The notes under the pieces: generated by a model
The model's input: the letters and a program-made list of their open reading frames with translations, nothing else
What the model was told of the DNA's origin: nothing
Databases searched by the model: none
Translations under genes and position numbers: made by a program
Assembly: GCA_002437565.1 (NCBI GenBank)
Contig: DJQL01000032.1
Location: 1,440-10,968, forward strand
Direction of reading: 5' to 3'
Length of the DNA: 9,529 nucleotides
Source of the DNA: Prevotella sp. UBA6387
Lineage (GTDB): Bacteria > Bacteroidota > Bacteroidia > Bacteroidales > Bacteroidaceae
In this document: piece after piece, positions 6,893-9,529 of the stretch
How the letters are laid out: the number at the start of each line of letters is the position of its first letter
Numbering within the stretch: position 1 is the first letter of the stretch

Positions 6893-8781
6893 AAGTTCAT
6901 TTGGCACTCCCCACAACGGAAGTCGAGACGGAAGCCACGCCCGTCGCCAAGCCGCAGAGTCAAAGGCTCGCGCCACTCCGGCTTCTTGCCGCCACGGCGC
7001 ACGCAGAAGCCAAGCTCGTGGCGTATGCAGTAGCGGCACTGCATCACCACGCTGCGCGCGGGATCCGCCGTCTCCAAGGCTGGCTCAAGACCGCTCATGC
7101 CATGAGCCTCGTAGAAAGCGCGAGCCTCGTGATTGGCCACGTTGAAAAGGTAAGGATACTTCCTGTACTCCTCCGACCAGTAGCGCGCCGGAGCATCCGT
7201 GCTTTCTTGGCCACGGGCAAGGGCTGCGTCTGCCGTTGCCCTTTCGAGGGTTTTGGCATAAGCCGTCACCGCGTCGCGCCGAAGCTGCGCCAAGACGCTG
7301 GATGGGATGAACAGGCCCTTGGTCTCCTGGTCAATGGTCAACCTCTCCAGCACGAAGATCGTACCTCCGAGTTTCGACAGCTGTTTGCGTATGTTATCCT
7401 CCTGAGGGCGGTTGGCTTGCTGATGCCCGAAGGGTGTCTCCACCGTCCATGCCAACTTCTTGCTGCCAGCGGTTAAACTCATCGATAGGCGGAAGCCATC
7501 GCCAGTGACACCGAACTCCATCGACACGGGGATGACCCTGTGCGCCGTCTCGCCCGCCAAGGCCTTGCCAAAGGCCACGTCGTTGTTGCGATATAGAGCC
7601 ATGCCCCTCCGCAAGCCACGCGGCATGTGGAAGGGAAAGAGACGGTTACCTTCCACGCGATTCACGCGGAAGCCCTCAAGCCGCTCTCCCTGCTGAGCAT
7701 CGCCGCCGGCTTGGTCCTTGACGAAGCACAAGCCGTCGCCATTGGCAAACACGGCGGTGCCCGACACGCGGAAAGAGTCGCCACGGAGGTCTTTCACGGT
7801 GCCCACGAACTCGCCAAGCGCCTTTGGCGTGACCATGGTCGACAAGCCACGGACTCGTCCTTTCGAGAAATATTCGGTATAGCCTCGATTGAATGTCTTG
7901 GCGAGGTCGGGCCGGAAGCCATATTCCACCCTGCCCCACGAGGCGCGGCGATAGTCGTTGCCACGCCTCTTGATGATGTTGTTGAGCCGTAGCGAGTAGG
8001 CCGCCACCACGTTCTTCACATAGTCGGCGTCTTTCAGCCGACCCTCAATCTTGAACGATGACGCTCCAGCGTCGGCAAGCTCTTCAAGGCGGTCTACCAT
8101 ACACAAGTCTTTCATTGACAGGAGGTAACGGTCTTTCACCACCACCTTGCCGTCGGCATCCACGAGGTCATAGCTCATCCTGCACACCTGGGCGCACTCG
8201 CCACGGTTAGCCGAACGGCCGAAAAGCCGCTGCGAGGCATAGCACTGCCCCGAGTAGCTCACGCAAAGCGCGCCATGCACAAAGACCTCGAGCTCCACTT
8301 CGGGCACAGCCTCGTGGATGGCCTTTATTTCCTCGACCGACAATTCTCGGGCCAGCACCGCGCGCGTGAAGCCGAGGTCGCGAAGCCACGCCACCTTTTC
8401 CGCCGTGCGGTTGTCCATCTGCGTGGACGCATGCAGGAGCGGCACGCGACCCACTTTCCCCAATGCCACGCGGCGCATGGCAAGCGTAGCCATGTCCTGC
8501 ACGAGCAGCGCGTCAACGCCCACCTCGGCAAGCCGCGTGATGAGTTCTTGCGTGGCGGTGAGCTCGTTGTCGTAGATAATGGTGTTGACGGTGACATACA
8601 CCTTCGCCCCGAAGAGATGGGCGAAATCGCACAAGGCACGGATGTCGTCGACGCTGTTGCCCGCCGAGGCGCGCGCGCCAAAGCGGTCGGCGCCGATATA
8701 CACGGCATCGGCGCCATGGCTGATGGCGGCCATGCCGCACTCCAAGTTCTTGGCTGGAGCCAAGAGTTCCAATGTTCTCAT
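6877..8781 (-). CDS. U32 family (peptidase U32-like) RNA hydroxylase-type protein, RlhA/TrhP group
   Basis: The product is 634 residues from the ATG at 8781. The N-terminus RTLELLAPAKNLECG opens the TIM-barrel-like U32 domain. The family signature is complete at residues 165-183 (ExF..G[SA].C....G.C..S), with C173 and C180, followed by C196 and C200 in RGECAQVC; these four Cys are the conserved set in the family and suit an Fe-S cluster. A long middle region resembles the DUF3656-type part of E. coli RlhA (YdcP), similar in size (about 650 residues). A second Cys cluster closes the protein (C582, C585, C593, C623, C626). Relatives named peptidases are now known to hydroxylate RNA: RlhA at 23S rRNA C2501, and TrhP at tRNA U34. 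Which one applies here cannot be told from this sequence, though length favours RlhA. An in-frame GTG at 8805 would add 8 residues, but it lies inside a hairpin and the family usually begins at M-x-x-LELLAPAKN. It is 103 bp downstream of pepT with no visible promoter, so co-transcription is likely. Confidence 0.88.
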   Translation of the reverse strand: MRTLELLAPAKNLECGMAAISHGADAVYIGADRFGARASAGNSVDDIRALCDFAHLFGAKVYVTVNTIIYDNELTATQELITRLAEVGVDALLVQDMATLAMRRVALGKVGRVPLLHASTQMDNRTAEKVAWLRDLGFTRAVLARELSVEEIKAIHEAVPEVELEVFVHGALCVSYSGQCYASQRLFGRSANRGECAQVCRMSYDLVDADGKVVVKDRYLLSMKDLCMVDRLEELADAGASSFKIEGRLKDADYVKNVVAAYSLRLNNIIKRRGNDYRRASWGRVEYGFRPDLAKTFNRGYTEYFSKGRVRGLSTMVTPKALGEFVGTVKDLRGDSFRVSGTAVFANGDGLCFVKDQAGGDAQQGERLEGFRVNRVEGNRLFPFHMPRGLRRGMALYRNNDVAFGKALAGETAHRVIPVSMEFGVTGDGFRLSMSLTAGSKKLAWTVETPFGHQQANRPQEDNIRKQLSKLGGTIFVLERLTIDQETKGLFIPSSVLAQLRRDAVTAYAKTLERATADAALARGQESTDAPARYWSEEYRKYPYLFNVANHEARAFYEAHGMSGLEPALETADPARSVVMQCRYCIRHELGFCVRRGGKKPEWREPLTLRLGDGRGFRLDFRCGECQMNLLPAD

Positions 8782-8795
8782 GTATGGAAACGATA

Positions 8796-8829
8796 GAAGG
8801 GGCACGTGCGAGTTGGCACAAGCCCCTTC
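8796..8829 (-). promoter_or_regulatory. Leader hairpin between pepT and the U32 gene
   Basis: GAAGGGGC (8796-8803) and GCCCCTTC (8822-8829) form a perfect 8-bp stem. Inside, after a 2x2 internal loop, GTGC (8806-8809) pairs with GCAC (8816-8819) around a 6-nt loop. On the transcribed (minus) strand the hairpin ends 14 nt before the U32 ATG, and 55 nt separate it from the pepT stop. The sequence after it is TATCGTTTCC, a poor U-tract, so a terminator is possible but weak. A leader structure affecting U32 translation, or an mRNA processing site, is the alternative. Confidence 0.55.
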
Positions 8830-8884
8830 GGTTGAACTTTGAGAGCCAGGACAGCCTCACCGGGCAATCCAGGCTTTATTGCTT

Positions 8885-9529
8885 TTACTCGTTGAAGCCT
8901 TCCGTGAGCTGGCAAATCTTCACGATGACATCCACGGCCTTCTGCATGACCTGGATGGAGACGAACTCGTAAGGCCCATGGAAGTTGACACCGCCGGCGA
9001 AGATGTTCGGGCAGGGCAAGCCCCGGAACGACAGTTGCGCGCCATCGGTGCCGCCACGGATGGGCTCCACCTTTGGCCGAACGCCACTCTCCTGCATGGC
9101 CTTGAGCACGATGTCGATGACATACATGTTTGGGTCAATCTTCTCCTTCATGTTGTAGTACTGATCCCTGATGTCTATCGTCACGGTGCCCTCGCCATAC
9201 TTGGCGTTCATCTCTTCCGCGATGTGCTCCATGAAGTCCTTGCGCTGCTCAAACTTCTTGCGGTCGTGGTCGCGGATGATATACGAGAGCTTCGCTTCCT
9301 CGCAATGGCTGTTGATAGAGAGCAGGTGATAGAATCCCTCGTAGCCCTCGGTGGTCTCGGGTATGTCGGTCTCGGGGATGTGGTCGTTGAACTCGCAGGC
9401 GAGGCGCGAGGCGTTGATCATCTTGCCCTTCGCATAGCCTGTGTGCACGCTCACTCCCTTGATGGTGACCTTGGCCGCGGCGGCGTTGAAGTTCTCAAAT
9501 TCCAGGTCGCCTATGTCGCCACCGTCCAT
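8885..9529 (-). CDS. pepT: Peptidase T (tripeptide aminopeptidase), C-terminal half; start outside window
   Basis: 214 residues are visible of a protein that is about 408 residues in E. coli; the frame is open at the right edge, so the Met there is probably internal. PepT is a cytosolic two-zinc M20 aminopeptidase that removes the N-terminal residue of tripeptides. The visible part matches E. coli PepT closely from memory: DGG (2-4), whose Asp corresponds to zinc ligand Asp196; ENFNAA (12-17); TEGYEGFYHLLS (60-71); YIIRDHDRKKFEQRK (83-97); PIRGGTDGAQLS (157-168); and NFHGPYEFV with H184, corresponding to zinc ligand His379 (codon at 8978-8980). The remaining metal ligands and the catalytic glutamate would lie off the edge. 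No truncation or frameshift is seen in the part present. It is upstream of the U32 gene on the same strand. Confidence 0.95.
   Translation of the reverse strand: MDGGDIGDLEFENFNAAAAKVTIKGVSVHTGYAKGKMINASRLACEFNDHIPETDIPETTEGYEGFYHLLSINSHCEEAKLSYIIRDHDRKKFEQRKDFMEHIAEEMNAKYGEGTVTIDIRDQYYNMKEKIDPNMYVIDIVLKAMQESGVRPKVEPIRGGTDGAQLSFRGLPCPNIFAGGVNFHGPYEFVSIQVMQKAVDVIVKICQLTEGFNE

Noticed and set aside
7627..8796. Plus-strand open frames opposite the U32 gene, such as 7627-7992 and 8275-8796
   Set aside because: They are shadows of a well-supported U32 coding sequence and have no domain of their own.
8782..8805. GTG start adding 8 residues to the U32 protein
   Set aside because: The codon lies in a hairpin and the conserved N-terminus begins right after the ATG at 8781.
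1..9529. CRISPR array, insertion sequence, tRNA/rRNA gene, phage or defence system
   Set aside because: I saw no regularly spaced repeats, transposase or integrase motifs, cloverleaf-like sequence, or defence-type domains; nearly all the DNA is accounted for by five ordinary genes.

Overview
This window looks like chromosomal DNA from a member of the Bacteroidota, most likely order Bacteroidales and possibly a Prevotella relative. The evidence is a fused MurF-alanine racemase gene (typical of this phylum), a tricorn-like S41 peptidase of the Bacteroidota type, two close matches to the Bacteroidota -7 promoter consensus TAnnTTTG, and A-rich leaders without Shine-Dalgarno sites. Genus is an inference. 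Coding DNA is fairly GC-rich at third positions, and the gene-free stretches are AT-rich.

Layout. Positions 1-2049 (+) hold the C-terminal part of a tricorn-like S41 peptidase whose start lies off the left edge. A 239-bp AT-rich gap (2050-2288) carries an 80-nt inverted-repeat structure, a second set of nested repeats and a TAnnTTTG box. It leads into a membrane-anchored CapD/WbpM/PglF-type nucleotide-sugar 4,6-dehydratase (2289-4178, +). Two back-to-back hairpins (4217-4292) separate this gene from the convergent minus-strand genes. Those are, in transcription order from the right edge, pepT (peptidase T, start off the right edge), a U32-family RNA hydroxylase-type protein, and the murF-alr fusion, which has its own promoter in the 87-bp gap before it.

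How the genes relate. The dehydratase acts in surface glycan precursor synthesis and murF-alr in peptidoglycan precursor synthesis. The S41 peptidase and PepT are peptide-degrading enzymes, one likely exported and one cytosolic. The U32 protein probably modifies rRNA or tRNA. They do not form an obvious single pathway. pepT and the U32 gene may be co-transcribed, because I see no promoter in the 103 bp between them.

I found no undescribed multigene system, mobile element, CRISPR array, or RNA gene of a known class. The least explained DNA is the repeat-rich leader at 2050-2288, followed by the 5'-leader hairpin of the U32 gene and the tandem hairpins at the convergent junction. All structure claims come from reading complementarity by eye, without energy calculation or comparison with relatives.
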